Shown here piece after piece: positions 1 to 8,128 of a stretch of DNA of 64,000 nucleotides (positions within the stretch are counted from its first letter, which is position 1; every line of letters starts with the position of its first letter). The stretch lies in NCBI RefSeq assembly GCF_003696345.1, contig NZ_RFLX01000014.1:84089-148088 (forward strand), in the 5' to 3' direction. The notes under the pieces were generated by a model, which saw nothing but the letters and a program-made list of their open reading frames with translations, was not told the DNA's origin and searched no databases. Origin of the DNA: Teichococcus wenyumeiae. Its GTDB lineage: Bacteria > Pseudomonadota > Alphaproteobacteria > Acetobacterales > Acetobacteraceae. The translations under genes were made by a program, and so were the position numbers.

Positions 1-2
1 AC

Positions 3-797
3 GTGGTGGCGCTGGACCCCTTGATCGCCGACCCGATCCAGTCGCTGGTCTCGGCCGTCACCCTCAGCTACCAGCCGGGATACCTGAATATCCTGCCGCT
101 GTATTTCGTGCTGATCGCCATCCTGCCGCTGCTGTTGTGGCTGGGCACGCGCAGCCTTTCGCTGACCCTGGTGCTCTCCGCGGCGCTCTACACCGCCGCC
201 GGGCTGACGCGCACCAACCTGCCCTCCTATCCCATGGAAGGCGGCTGGTTCTTCAATCCGCTGAGCTGGCAGTTCCTCTTCACTATCGGCTTCGCGCTGG
301 GCTGCAAGCGGGAGCGCACGGGCTTCACCATCCCCTATCACCGCCCGGCCTGGCTGCTGGCGCTGGGCTTCCTGATCGTCTCGATGGTGGTGACGGTCTT
401 CCACCTCGCGCCTGTGGCGGAGGATGTGGTGCTGCGCGACTTCTTGCTGGTGCCGGAGAAGCAGTATCTCTCCGTGCCGCGCCTGCTGCACGTGCTGGCG
501 CTGGCCTATGTGGTGGTGCACTCCCCCTTGCAGGCCTGGGCGGAGGCACGGCCCGCGAACAGCCCGCTGGCGATGATGGGCCGTCATTCCCTGCCGGTCT
601 TCTGCACCGGGCTGGTGCTCAGCATGACTGGCGTGACCCTGCGCCAGACGGGCCATGACGGCGTGGGCTTCGATATCCTCTATGTCGCCCTGGGCATTGG
701 GGCGCAGCTCCTGGCGGCCTGGCTGCTGACCCTGGCGGAGAAGCGCCGCGGCAGGGCCGCCGCCGTCGCGCCCGGCCCGGCGGTTCTGCCCTTCTGA
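3..797 (+). CDS. opgC: OpgC-like membrane acyltransferase, C-terminal part
   Basis: The reading frame is open to the left edge, so the true start lies outside the window; about 264 residues remain of a family that is usually about 380. The visible part is almost entirely hydrophobic helices joined by short loops, with a Trp/Phe-rich loop (GGWFFNPLSWQFLF, about residues 80-93) and the late segment MMGRHSLPVFCTG, both typical of OpgC. OpgC proteins sit in the inner membrane and add succinyl groups to osmoregulated periplasmic glucans. The stop codon overlaps the next start (TGATG), so it is co-transcribed with the SGNH hydrolase. The glucan backbone genes opgG and opgH lie 37 kb away in this window. 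Other members of acyltransferase family 3 cannot be fully excluded. Confidence 0.8.
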   Translation: MVALDPLIADPIQSLVSAVTLSYQPGYLNILPLYFVLIAILPLLLWLGTRSLSLTLVLSAALYTAAGLTRTNLPSYPMEGGWFFNPLSWQFLFTIGFALGCKRERTGFTIPYHRPAWLLALGFLIVSMVVTVFHLAPVAEDVVLRDFLLVPEKQYLSVPRLLHVLALAYVVVHSPLQAWAEARPANSPLAMMGRHSLPVFCTGLVLSMTGVTLRQTGHDGVGFDILYVALGIGAQLLAAWLLTLAEKRRGRAAAVAPGPAVLPF

Positions 798-1627
798 TGC
801 GGCGGGCGCTGCTGCTCTCCGGTGTCGCGGCCCTCGGGCTGGCGAAGCTGGGCCGGGCGCAGACCGCCATCCCCGCCCCGCCCCCCGCCGCCGCGCCGCT
901 GTTGCCAGCGGCGCCCGGCAGCACCAGTCCGCCCGTGGGCAATGTGCCTGACACCTGCGCCGTGCCGGGGGAGCTGCAAAGGCTGCAATTCGCGCTGCCC
1001 CGCATGGCGGCGCTGCTGCAGGACAAGGAGCCGGTGCGCATCCTGGCCATCGGCTCCTCCTCCACCGCGGGGGTTGGCGCCTCGGCGTCCGCGCATGCCT
1101 ATCCGCCCCGGTTGCGGGATGCGCTGGTGCGGCTGTTGCCGGGAGCCGACATCACCGTGCGCAACGACGGCATCGGCGGCGAAGTCGCTTCCACCACCCT
1201 GGTGCGGATGCGCAAGTCGGTGGAGGAGTGGAAGCCCGACGTGGTGCTCTGGCAGCTCGGCACCAACGACGCCATGCGCCACATCTCGGTCGAAGCCTTT
1301 GCCGAAACGCTGCGGGAGGGCGTGGATTTCGTGCTGGGCCGCGGGCTCGACCTGCTGCTGATCGACCCGCAGTTCTTTCCCGGCGTGTCCAGCGAGGATC
1401 TGTACCGCGACTTCGTGCAGAGCATCGAGCGTGTGGCGGCGGAGAAGCGGGTGCCGCTGATGCGCCGCTACGCCATCATGCGCTACTGGGATGCCCTGCC
1501 GCGCAAGGTGCTCATGCTCTCGCCCGACGGCTTCCACATGAACGACCTTGGCTATCTCTGCATGGCGGAGACACTGGCCGGCGGCATGGCACAACGCCTC
1601 GCGCGCAGCGCAGCCGCCGGGCCATGA
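797..1627 (+). CDS. SGNH/GDSL-type hydrolase, exported
   Basis: This 276-residue protein has an N-terminal hydrophobic segment ending near the AQT at residues 21-23, which looks like a signal peptide, followed by an Ala/Pro-rich linker. The SGNH blocks are in order: the nucleophile block IGSSSTAGVG, the glycine block GIGGEV, the asparagine block LGTNDAM and the Asp/His block SPDGFHMND. Such enzymes act as esterases or deacylases in the periplasm. Its start overlaps the stop of the OpgC-like gene, so it may remove or edit acyl groups on periplasmic glucans; that role is inferred from context only. The substrate cannot be read from sequence. Confidence 0.85.
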   Translation: MRRALLLSGVAALGLAKLGRAQTAIPAPPPAAAPLLPAAPGSTSPPVGNVPDTCAVPGELQRLQFALPRMAALLQDKEPVRILAIGSSSTAGVGASASAHAYPPRLRDALVRLLPGADITVRNDGIGGEVASTTLVRMRKSVEEWKPDVVLWQLGTNDAMRHISVEAFAETLREGVDFVLGRGLDLLLIDPQFFPGVSSEDLYRDFVQSIERVAAEKRVPLMRRYAIMRYWDALPRKVLMLSPDGFHMNDLGYLCMAETLAGGMAQRLARSAAAGP

Positions 1628-1636
1628 GCCATCCCG

Positions 1637-1963
1637 TCAGCGGACGGTGAAGCGGCTGATCTCGCAGACATTGACGTTGCGCTGCTCAACCTTGCGGCCG
1701 CCATCCAGCACCGCCAGGAAATCGAAGCGGCAGGCGCCGGAGCCATCGTCGATATCGATGGTGACGGAGCGCCCGGGGGGCAGCACGTCCTCGCCCAGGA
1801 TATCCTCTTCCCAGGAGCCGCGCTTGGTGTTGGAGGCGTAGAATTCCCGCAGATCCTGGCGGGAGGCATTCACGACCTCCACCCGCCGGTCGGCGGCCTC
1901 GGCGATGGAGGGCCACATGGCGGCGGCGACCAGCAGCACGGCGGCGGTCAGGGCGGGACGCAT
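1637..1963 (-). CDS. Small secreted protein of unknown function
   Basis: This is a 108-residue protein with a clear Sec signal peptide: a short positive start, a hydrophobic core, and cleavage probably after AEA at residues 21-23. The mature part is about 85 residues, mixed charged and polar, with two cysteines (in GACRF and NVCEI) that could form a disulfide in the periplasm, and a repeated D/V-rich beta-like pattern. I recognise no family with a known function. It is convergent with the SGNH hydrolase gene, with 9 bases between the two stops. Confidence 0.7.
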   Translation of the reverse strand: MRPALTAAVLLVAAAMWPSIAEAADRRVEVVNASRQDLREFYASNTKRGSWEEDILGEDVLPPGRSVTIDIDDGSGACRFDFLAVLDGGRKVEQRNVNVCEISRFTVR

Positions 1964-2115
1964 GGCGGTTATTCCGTGTCGGTGAAGAGCCCGCAGTATC
2001 CGCGCGAAAGCTGAACAGCCCGTTGTCTCGCACCGCGCAGGCCAGGATTCTGGTGCGGGGGAATTTCCGGGCGCCGCGCCGAGGTAGAAGCCAGAATGCG
2101 GTCGCCGGAGCGGCC

Positions 2116-3150
2116 TCAGCCCGGCGCGGGCCGCACGGAGCCGCGGATGATCAGCTTGCCGCGCAACGTGACGGATTCATCCGGCAGGTCCGGGTCCGCC
2201 ATGCGGGCGGAGAGCAGATCCAACCCGCGCCCGACCATGGTCTTCAGCGGCTGCGCCACGGTGGTCAGGTCATAGATCGGCCGGGCGGCGGCGGGGATGT
2301 CGTCGAAGCCCACCACCGAGATATCCTGCGGCACCTGGATGCCCTGCAGCCGCAGGGCATCCAGCACACCCATGGCGATGATGTCGCTGACGGCGAAGAT
2401 GGCATCCGGCCGTTCCGCCGGCGGCAGCGCGGCGATGCGGCGCCCGGCCTCGTAGCCGCCGTCATAGGTGGACTGGCCGTCCAGCCGCAGCATCAGCTTG
2501 TGGCCCGCCTGCTCCAGGTGCTGCACGAAGCCCTGCTCACGCTCCACCGCCGTGGAGGTGGGGTTGGAGGTATTCACCATGCCGAAGCGGCGGTGCCCCC
2601 GCGCCATCAGCAGCGTCGCCAGCTCCGCGCCCCCCGCCAGGTTGTCGCAGGCCACGGCGCTGCCATGCTCGCGCGCCACGCGGTTCACCATCACCACCGG
2701 CACGCCATTGGCGGCGCAGACGGCGGCGGCGCGGGATGACAGTTCGGCCGAGGTGATCAGGCAGCCATCGACCTTGTATTGCAGCAGCGCCTCGGCGGTC
2801 TTGTCCTCGATCGGCCCGGCGCCGGCATGGATCATCAGCATCCGCATGCCGCGCTCTCCCGCCTGGGCCACGGCCTCGTGCAGGATCTCGGTGTAGATCG
2901 GGTGGGTGGAAGGCCCGAGCACCAGCCCGATCAGGCCGCTGCGGCCGGAGGAGAGCGTGCGCGCCAGGGCATTCGGCGTGTAGCCCAGTTCCTGCGCCAG
3001 CGCGGCGATACGTGCCCGTGTCTCCGCTGAGATGCGGGTATCGCCCTTCAGCGCGCGCGAGATGGTGGACGGCGCCACCCCCGCCATGCGGGAGAGCGTG
3101 ACGATGGTGGCACGCTGGCGGTTGCCGGGCGGTGGCGAGGCGTCATTCAT
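2116..3150 (-). CDS. LacI-family transcriptional regulator
   Basis: The 344-residue protein starts with a LacI-type helix-turn-helix (VTLSRMAGVAPSTISRALKG, about residues 17-36), the hinge helix (YTPNALARTLSSGRS) and a periplasmic-binding-like effector domain (from about residue 70; VSDIIAMGVLDAL and VVGFDDIP are family landmarks). It is transcribed away from the monooxygenase operon that starts at 3409. Two near-identical palindromes with a central CG lie in the shared upstream region at 3178-3193 and 3321-3336, as expected for a LacI-family regulator that controls itself and the neighbouring operon. The inducer is unknown but is probably the substrate of that operon. Confidence 0.93.
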   Translation of the reverse strand: MNDASPPPGNRQRATIVTLSRMAGVAPSTISRALKGDTRISAETRARIAALAQELGYTPNALARTLSSGRSGLIGLVLGPSTHPIYTEILHEAVAQAGERGMRMLMIHAGAGPIEDKTAEALLQYKVDGCLITSAELSSRAAAVCAANGVPVVMVNRVAREHGSAVACDNLAGGAELATLLMARGHRRFGMVNTSNPTSTAVEREQGFVQHLEQAGHKLMLRLDGQSTYDGGYEAGRRIAALPPAERPDAIFAVSDIIAMGVLDALRLQGIQVPQDISVVGFDDIPAAARPIYDLTTVAQPLKTMVGRGLDLLSARMADPDLPDESVTLRGKLIIRGSVRPAPG

Positions 3151-3177
3151 GCCGCCACCATAGCACAGATGATCGGT

Positions 3178-3193
3178 GCGCTACCGTTCGCGC
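3178..3193. promoter_or_regulatory. Predicted LacI-family operator, proximal copy
   Basis: The 16-base site GCGCTACCGTTCGCGC matches the second site at 3321-3336 at 14 of 16 positions. It has a perfect right half GTTCGCGC and a centred CG, the usual symmetry of LacI-family operators. It lies 28 bases upstream of the regulator start, where binding would give autoregulation. Binding itself is inferred. Confidence 0.55.
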
Positions 3194-3320
3194 AGTTCGC
3201 AGAAGCGCGATCAGCCAACAGGCCTCACTATTATTCGGCAATGCAGCAAGAACGTCAGCGGTGTTAACCTGATATTCTGGTTGACCTAGATCAAAATCCA
3301 CGCCTTACTGCGGCCACCAA

Positions 3321-3336
3321 GCGCAAACGTTCGCGC
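3321..3336. promoter_or_regulatory. Predicted LacI-family operator, distal copy
   Basis: The site GCGCAAACGTTCGCGC is a 16-base palindrome with one mismatched pair and a central AACGTT, resembling classical LacI/PurR-family operators. It lies 73 bases upstream of the monooxygenase start at 3409. Together with the copy at 3178-3193, centred 143 bases away, it could support looping by a dimer of dimers. Confidence 0.6.
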
Positions 3337-3408
3337 AATCGGTTGGCAAGGCCGCTGCCCGGACATGAGCCGGCCGGTGCCCCACCGGCAGAAGGAAAGG
3401 CTGAGCTG

Positions 3409-4788
3409 ATGAGCACGTCGCAACGGCAGATGAAAATGGTGGGCTTCCTGCAGGCGCAGAACTGCTCGATCGCCCCCGGCTCCTGGCGCCACCCCGCCAA
3501 CCCCATGGATTTCCTGAGCGCGAAGTATTTCCAGCGCATCGGCCGCGCGCTGGAGGACGGCAAGTTCCACCTCGCCTTCTTCGATGACCGCCTGGCGATG
3601 CCGGACATCTACAACAACGACCATCGCGATGCCGTGGAGAACGGCGTGCGCGTGGTGAAGATGGACCCCGCCACCATCATCACCGCCATCGGCATGGCGA
3701 CGGAGAAGCTCGGCCTCGGCGTCACCTATTCCACCACCTACTACGAGCCCTTCCACGTCGCCCGCCTCTTCGCGACGCTGGACCTGATGACGGGCGGCCG
3801 TGCCGCCTGGAACGTCGTCACCTCCCTGAACAATTCGGAAGCCGCCAATTTCGGCCGCGACGGCCACCTGGCGCATGACGCACGCTACGAACGCGCCGAC
3901 GAGTTCATGGAAGTCGTCATGGGCCTCTGGGACAGCTGGGAAGACGACGCCATCATCGGCGACAAGGTTTCCGGCCGCTTCGCCGATGGCAGCAAGGTCC
4001 ACAAGCTCAACCACCAGGGCCAGTACTTCAAGTCGGCCGGGCCGCTGCCTGTGCCGCGCTCGGCCCAGGGCCATCCGGTGCTGATCCAGGCGGGGCAGAG
4101 CGGCCGTGGCCGCCAGTTCGCCGGCCGCTGGGGCGAGCTGATCTTCGTGGTCTACCCCAACAAGGAGATGGGCCAGAAGCAGTATGGCGAGCTGAAGGCT
4201 TCCGTTGCCGCCGCCGGCCGCGACCCGGACAGCGTTGCCGTCTGCCCGGCCTGCTATGTCTGCGTCGCCGAGACCCAGGCGATGGCCGAGGAGAAGCGCG
4301 AATACATCCGCGCCCTGGCCAAGCCGATCGACGCGCTGGTGCTGCTCTCGGAAGCGCTGAACTTCGACTTCGGCTCCAAGGACCTCGATTCCGAATTCAC
4401 GGATGAGGAACTGAAGAAGCTCTCCTGGACCGGCTTCAAGGACCGCATCGTCGCTCTCTCCGGCAAGCCCAACCCGACGGTGCGCGACTTCGTGCATTTC
4501 TCCGGCCGCGGCACCATCGGCGAATTCCCCATCTTCTGCGGCACGCCCACCCAGGTGGCCGACCAGATGGAGGAATGGTTCACCGCCCGCGCCTGCGACG
4601 GCTTCGTGCTGGCCGCCACGCATATGTCCGGCGCCTTCGAGGACTTCACCCGCTTCGTGGTGCCGGAGCTGCAGCGCCGCGGCCTCTATCACAAGGACTA
4701 CGCGGGTAGCACGCTGCGCGAGAACCTGGGCCTGGCGAAGCCGGCCATCGGTTCCTGGCGCCAGCCGGCGATGCGCGAGGTCTCATGA
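3409..4788 (+). CDS. LLM-class flavin-dependent monooxygenase (NtaA/SnaA/DszA type)
   Basis: This 459-residue protein belongs to the bacterial luciferase-like group that includes nitrilotriacetate, EDTA and dibenzothiophene-sulfone monooxygenases. These use reduced FMN supplied by a separate reductase. Landmarks are the start KMVGFLQAQNCS, FHLAFFDDRLAMPD, the TYSTTYYEPFHVAR block, TGGRAAWNVVTSLN and GHPVLIQAGQSGRGRQFA. The frame is open upstream to 3343, but the ATG at 3409 is chosen because it follows a purine-rich GAAGGAAAGG site and begins the conserved region. It is first in a LacI-controlled operon and overlaps the flavin reductase by four bases. The substrate is unknown; cleavage of a C-N or C-S bond is a family-based guess. 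Confidence 0.9.
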   Translation: MSTSQRQMKMVGFLQAQNCSIAPGSWRHPANPMDFLSAKYFQRIGRALEDGKFHLAFFDDRLAMPDIYNNDHRDAVENGVRVVKMDPATIITAIGMATEKLGLGVTYSTTYYEPFHVARLFATLDLMTGGRAAWNVVTSLNNSEAANFGRDGHLAHDARYERADEFMEVVMGLWDSWEDDAIIGDKVSGRFADGSKVHKLNHQGQYFKSAGPLPVPRSAQGHPVLIQAGQSGRGRQFAGRWGELIFVVYPNKEMGQKQYGELKASVAAAGRDPDSVAVCPACYVCVAETQAMAEEKREYIRALAKPIDALVLLSEALNFDFGSKDLDSEFTDEELKKLSWTGFKDRIVALSGKPNPTVRDFVHFSGRGTIGEFPIFCGTPTQVADQMEEWFTARACDGFVLAATHMSGAFEDFTRFVVPELQRRGLYHKDYAGSTLRENLGLAKPAIGSWRQPAMREVS

Positions 4789-5294
4789 GCGCGGCCGGCA
4801 CGCTGATCGACCCGGCGGCGTTCCGGGCGGGCATGCGCGCCATGCCGGGGGCGGTGGCGGTCATCGCCACCGGCCCCGCCGGCGCGCGCACGGGCATGAC
4901 GGCCACCGCCGTCTGCTCGTTGAGCGATGCGCCGCCGATGCTGCTCTGCTGCGTCAATGCCAGCGCCAGCGCGCATCCGCTGATCCGCGCCCATGGCAGC
5001 TTCAGCGTCAACCTGCTGGCCGAGGAGCAGGCGGAGATCGCCGCGCGCTTCGCCGGCCGCGACGGGCTGAAGGGCGAGGCACGCTTCACGGCGGGCGACT
5101 GGGGCATGGCGGAAACCGGCGCCCCGGTGCTGCGCGATGCCATGGTCAGCTTCGACTGCGACCTGGAGGCGGAGCATGTGCACGCGACGCATTCCATCTT
5201 CGTCGGCACCGTGCGGGGCGTCAGCACCCGCGAGGGCGTGCCACCGCTGCTCTACCTCGCCGGCGGGTTCGGCGGGTTCCACACGTTCGGCTGA
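4785..5294 (+). CDS. Flavin reductase family protein
   Basis: This 169-residue protein has the FMN-binding split-barrel pattern of flavin reductases: FRAGMRAMPGAVAVIAT, GMTATAVCSLSDAPPMLLCCVN, SFSVNLLAEEQ and a C-terminal YLAGGFGGF. It probably reduces FMN with NAD(P)H and passes it to the monooxygenase encoded just upstream; the genes overlap by the ATGA at 4785-4788. Family members can be NADH- or NADPH-specific, which sequence alone does not settle. Confidence 0.9.
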   Translation: MSAAGTLIDPAAFRAGMRAMPGAVAVIATGPAGARTGMTATAVCSLSDAPPMLLCCVNASASAHPLIRAHGSFSVNLLAEEQAEIAARFAGRDGLKGEARFTAGDWGMAETGAPVLRDAMVSFDCDLEAEHVHATHSIFVGTVRGVSTREGVPPLLYLAGGFGGFHTFG

Positions 5295-5319
5295 ACAAGA
5301 AGAAACCAGGGAGAGAACA

Positions 5320-6318
5320 ATGAACAAAGACCACACCATTCTTGCGTCTGCCACGCGCCGCACGCTGCTCGGCGCCGGGCTGGCGGCATTGGCCATGCCC
5401 GCCATCCGCCCGGCCTGGGCGCAGGACAAGTGGCCCAGCAAGCCGGTGCGCGTCGTTGTTCCCTATGCCCCCGGCGGTGGCACCGATGTCACCACCCGCG
5501 CGCTGGCGGAAGCGCTGGGCAGCAGCCTGGGCCAGACCTTCGTGGTGGAGAACCGCGCGGGCGCCAATGGCATCGTCGGCAGCGAGGCCGTGATGCACAG
5601 CCCGGCCGATGGCTACACGCTGATGGTGGTGACCTCCACCCACGTGATGTCGCGCTACATCACGCCGAATATTCCCTTCGACCCGCTGAAGGATTTCACG
5701 CCGATCGCCATGACGGCGCGCTACCCGCTGGTGCTGATGACAGCGGCCAAGAGCCCCTTCAACAGCCTGGGCGACCTGCTGAAGGCCGCCAAGGAGAAGC
5801 CGGGCGCCATTGCCCAGGGTACGTCCGACGCGCAGTCTTCCTTCACCGCCAACCAGTTCGCCAAGCGCGCCGGCGTGGAGATGATCGAGATTCCTTATCG
5901 CGGCAGCGGCGCCTATCTGGCTGAGCTGACGGGCGGCCACCTTCCCGTGGCCTGGGGCAGCACCGCCACCGCCATGCCGCTGCTCGGCGCCGGCACGGTG
6001 AAGGTGCTGGCCATCAGCAGCGACAAGCGCTCCGCCTTCCTGCCGGATGTGCCGACGCTGGCCGAAGGCGGCGTGCAGGGCGCCGACTTCACCGGGTGGT
6101 TCGGCATGTTCGCCCCCGCCAAGCTGCCCGAGGCGATCGCGGAAAAGCTGAATGCCGAGGTGTTGAAGGCGATGGAAACCCCTGCCCTCAAGGAGCGCCT
6201 GAAGAACCTGGCCGTGGACCCCACCGACCTGTCGCGCGCCGCCTTCGCGAGCCAGTTGGTGGAAGAGGACAAGCGCTGGCAGCAGGCGGACAAGGACGGG
6301 CTGCTGCCCAAGGGCTGA
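5320..6318 (+). CDS. TctC-type (Bug) periplasmic binding protein
   Basis: This 332-residue solute-binding protein belongs to the tripartite tricarboxylate transporter family. It begins with a twin-arginine-like signal (TRRTLLGAGLAALAM, residues about 12-26, cleaved near AWA/QD) and continues with WPSKPVRVVVPYAPGGGTD, the Bug-family ligand loop. Later landmarks are VENRAGANGIVGSE and IPYRGSGAYLAELTGGH. The ATG at 5320 follows GGGAGAG. No TctA or TctB gene is adjacent, so the membrane partner must be elsewhere; a TctBA pair lies at 25.6-27.7 kb. Its place in the operon suggests it captures the substrate of the monooxygenase pathway. Confidence 0.9.
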   Translation: MNKDHTILASATRRTLLGAGLAALAMPAIRPAWAQDKWPSKPVRVVVPYAPGGGTDVTTRALAEALGSSLGQTFVVENRAGANGIVGSEAVMHSPADGYTLMVVTSTHVMSRYITPNIPFDPLKDFTPIAMTARYPLVLMTAAKSPFNSLGDLLKAAKEKPGAIAQGTSDAQSSFTANQFAKRAGVEMIEIPYRGSGAYLAELTGGHLPVAWGSTATAMPLLGAGTVKVLAISSDKRSAFLPDVPTLAEGGVQGADFTGWFGMFAPAKLPEAIAEKLNAEVLKAMETPALKERLKNLAVDPTDLSRAAFASQLVEEDKRWQQADKDGLLPKG

Positions 6319-6359
6319 GCCTGCTTCCCTATGGTTAGACTTTGATTCAGGAGCGTCCT

Positions 6360-7721
6360 TTGAACGAGTTCAGAATGCTCTCGACGAGCGGTATCCTCGG
6401 ATACGGCTATGCCGAGGAGTCGCTGCGGATTGGCATGTCGTGGGAGCCGCATATCATCGGCTGCGATGGCGGCAGCACCGATCCCGGCCCCTACTACCTG
6501 GGCGCCGGCAAGTCCTTCTGCTCGCGCCTTTCGGTCAAGCGCGACCTGCGGCTGATGCTGATGGCGGCGGTGGCCGCCAAGATCCCCTGCATCATCGGCA
6601 CCGCCGGCGGCGCGGGCGGCGAGCCGCATCTGCAGGACACCGCCGCCCTGGTGCGGGAGATCGCGAAGGAGGAGGGCCTCTCCTTCAAGATGGCGCTGAT
6701 CCATTCCGAGCAGAGCGCGGACAGCCTGGTCGAGCGCGTCAATGCCGGCCTGTCCCGCCCCCTGGCCAAGATGAAGCCGCTGGACGAGGCGACCATCCGC
6801 CGCGCCGAGCGCATCGTCGGCATGATGGGTCCGGAGCCGTTCAACCGCGCGCTGGACAATGGCGCGCAGGTCATCCTCGCCGGCCGCAGCAGCGACCCGG
6901 CGCAATGGGCGGGTCCGGCCATCCGCGCCGGCATGAATCCGGCACCGAGCTGGTACGCCGGCAAGATGCTGGAATGCGGCGCCGAGCCTTCCGTGCCGAA
7001 GGAGCCGGACTGCATCTTCGTCCGCGTGCGCGACGACCACCTGATCTGCGAGCCGCCGAACCCGATCCGCCGCTCCACGCCGCTGGCGGTGGCCAATTTC
7101 GCGCTGCACGAGAATTCCAGCCCGATCCATCACGTGGAGCCGGGTGGGCTGCTGGACACCAGCGCCTGCACCTTCACCGCCGTCAGCGACCGCGCCGTCA
7201 AGGTCGACGGCATGACCTGGACGCCGGCCGAGCAGTACACCATCAAGCTGGAGGGCGTGGAGCGCGCCGGCTACCGCGCCATCACCATCTGCGGCACGCG
7301 CGACCCGGTGCTGATCGGCCAGATCGACAGCTACCTGGAGACGCACCGCGACAAGGTCGCCACCAAGGCCGCCTCCTTCGGCGTGCCGCCCAGCGACTAC
7401 CAGATGGTGGTGCGCACCTATGGCAAGGACGGCGTCATGGCCGCCTGGGAGCCGCAGAAGGAGATCACCTCCCACGAACTGGGCTTCGTGATCGAGGTGG
7501 TGGGCCGCACGCAGGACATCGCCAACGCCGTGCTGGCCATGGCGCGCACCTCCATGCTGCACGCCGATTTCCCTGGCCGGCTATGCAAGGAAGGCAACAT
7601 GGCTTTCCCCTTCAGCCCCTCCGATATCGAGCTGGGGCCGATGTTCCGCTTCAGCGTCTTCCATGTCGTGGCGCCGAAGGACCCCTACGAGATGTTCCCC
7701 ATCGAATACGAGATGGTGTGA
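6360..7721 (+). CDS. AtuA-like protein (acyclic terpene utilisation family)
   Basis: The protein of about 453 residues matches the AtuA/DUF1446 family: GCDGGSTDPGPYYLGAG near the N-terminus, CIIGTAGGAGGEPHL and a long central region with ILAGRSSDPAQWAGPA. AtuA was named from citronellol/geraniol utilisation in Pseudomonas, but its reaction is poorly defined. A TTG start at 6360 is chosen because AGGAG at 6349-6353 sits six bases upstream; an ATG at 6375 and a TTG at 6342 are alternatives. It is paired with a DUF4387 gene 11 bases downstream, a common arrangement. Confidence 0.85.
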   Translation: MNEFRMLSTSGILGYGYAEESLRIGMSWEPHIIGCDGGSTDPGPYYLGAGKSFCSRLSVKRDLRLMLMAAVAAKIPCIIGTAGGAGGEPHLQDTAALVREIAKEEGLSFKMALIHSEQSADSLVERVNAGLSRPLAKMKPLDEATIRRAERIVGMMGPEPFNRALDNGAQVILAGRSSDPAQWAGPAIRAGMNPAPSWYAGKMLECGAEPSVPKEPDCIFVRVRDDHLICEPPNPIRRSTPLAVANFALHENSSPIHHVEPGGLLDTSACTFTAVSDRAVKVDGMTWTPAEQYTIKLEGVERAGYRAITICGTRDPVLIGQIDSYLETHRDKVATKAASFGVPPSDYQMVVRTYGKDGVMAAWEPQKEITSHELGFVIEVVGRTQDIANAVLAMARTSMLHADFPGRLCKEGNMAFPFSPSDIELGPMFRFSVFHVVAPKDPYEMFPIEYEMV

Positions 7722-7732
7722 GGAGCCACGTC

Positions 7733-8053
7733 ATGCCCCGCATTCGCGAGATCGCGCAGATCTGCAAGAGCAAGAACGCCGGCCCCTTCATGGTCACCAT
7801 CGACGTGTTGTTCGAGGACCATGAGATGTACCGCAAGGTGAAGGCCACCGGCGTGCTGAACGCCGCCCTCTTCTCCCGCCTCTACGGCGTGGAGGAGAAG
7901 GACGTGCTCTTCACCCCCTACGACACCGCCGCCGCCTTCAAGGCGACCCTGCCGCGGCTGGTGCCGGCCGGCGACATCGGCGACACCGATGTCTACGGCG
8001 CCCAGCAGCACGCGCCGCTGCTGGAGGTGGAGATCCCGCTGAACGACGCCTGA
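7733..8053 (+). CDS. DUF4387 family protein
   Basis: This 106-residue protein matches DUF4387, with landmarks IAQICKSKNAGPFMVTIDVLF, LYGVEEKDVLFTPYD and a C-terminal DTDVYGAQQHAPLL. The start ATG at 7733 follows GAGGAGC. Members usually sit next to AtuA-like genes, as here, and are thought to form a functional pair with them, but no activity is established. A much longer open frame begins further upstream, but that part is an out-of-frame shadow of the AtuA gene. Confidence 0.85.
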   Translation: MPRIREIAQICKSKNAGPFMVTIDVLFEDHEMYRKVKATGVLNAALFSRLYGVEEKDVLFTPYDTAAAFKATLPRLVPAGDIGDTDVYGAQQHAPLLEVEIPLNDA

Positions 8054-8128
8054 TCTGGCCGCGCGCCACCGGCCATGGCAAGCTTCCATGGAACGACCCG
8101 ATAACCGGGCGGAACAAGGGAGCTGGCT

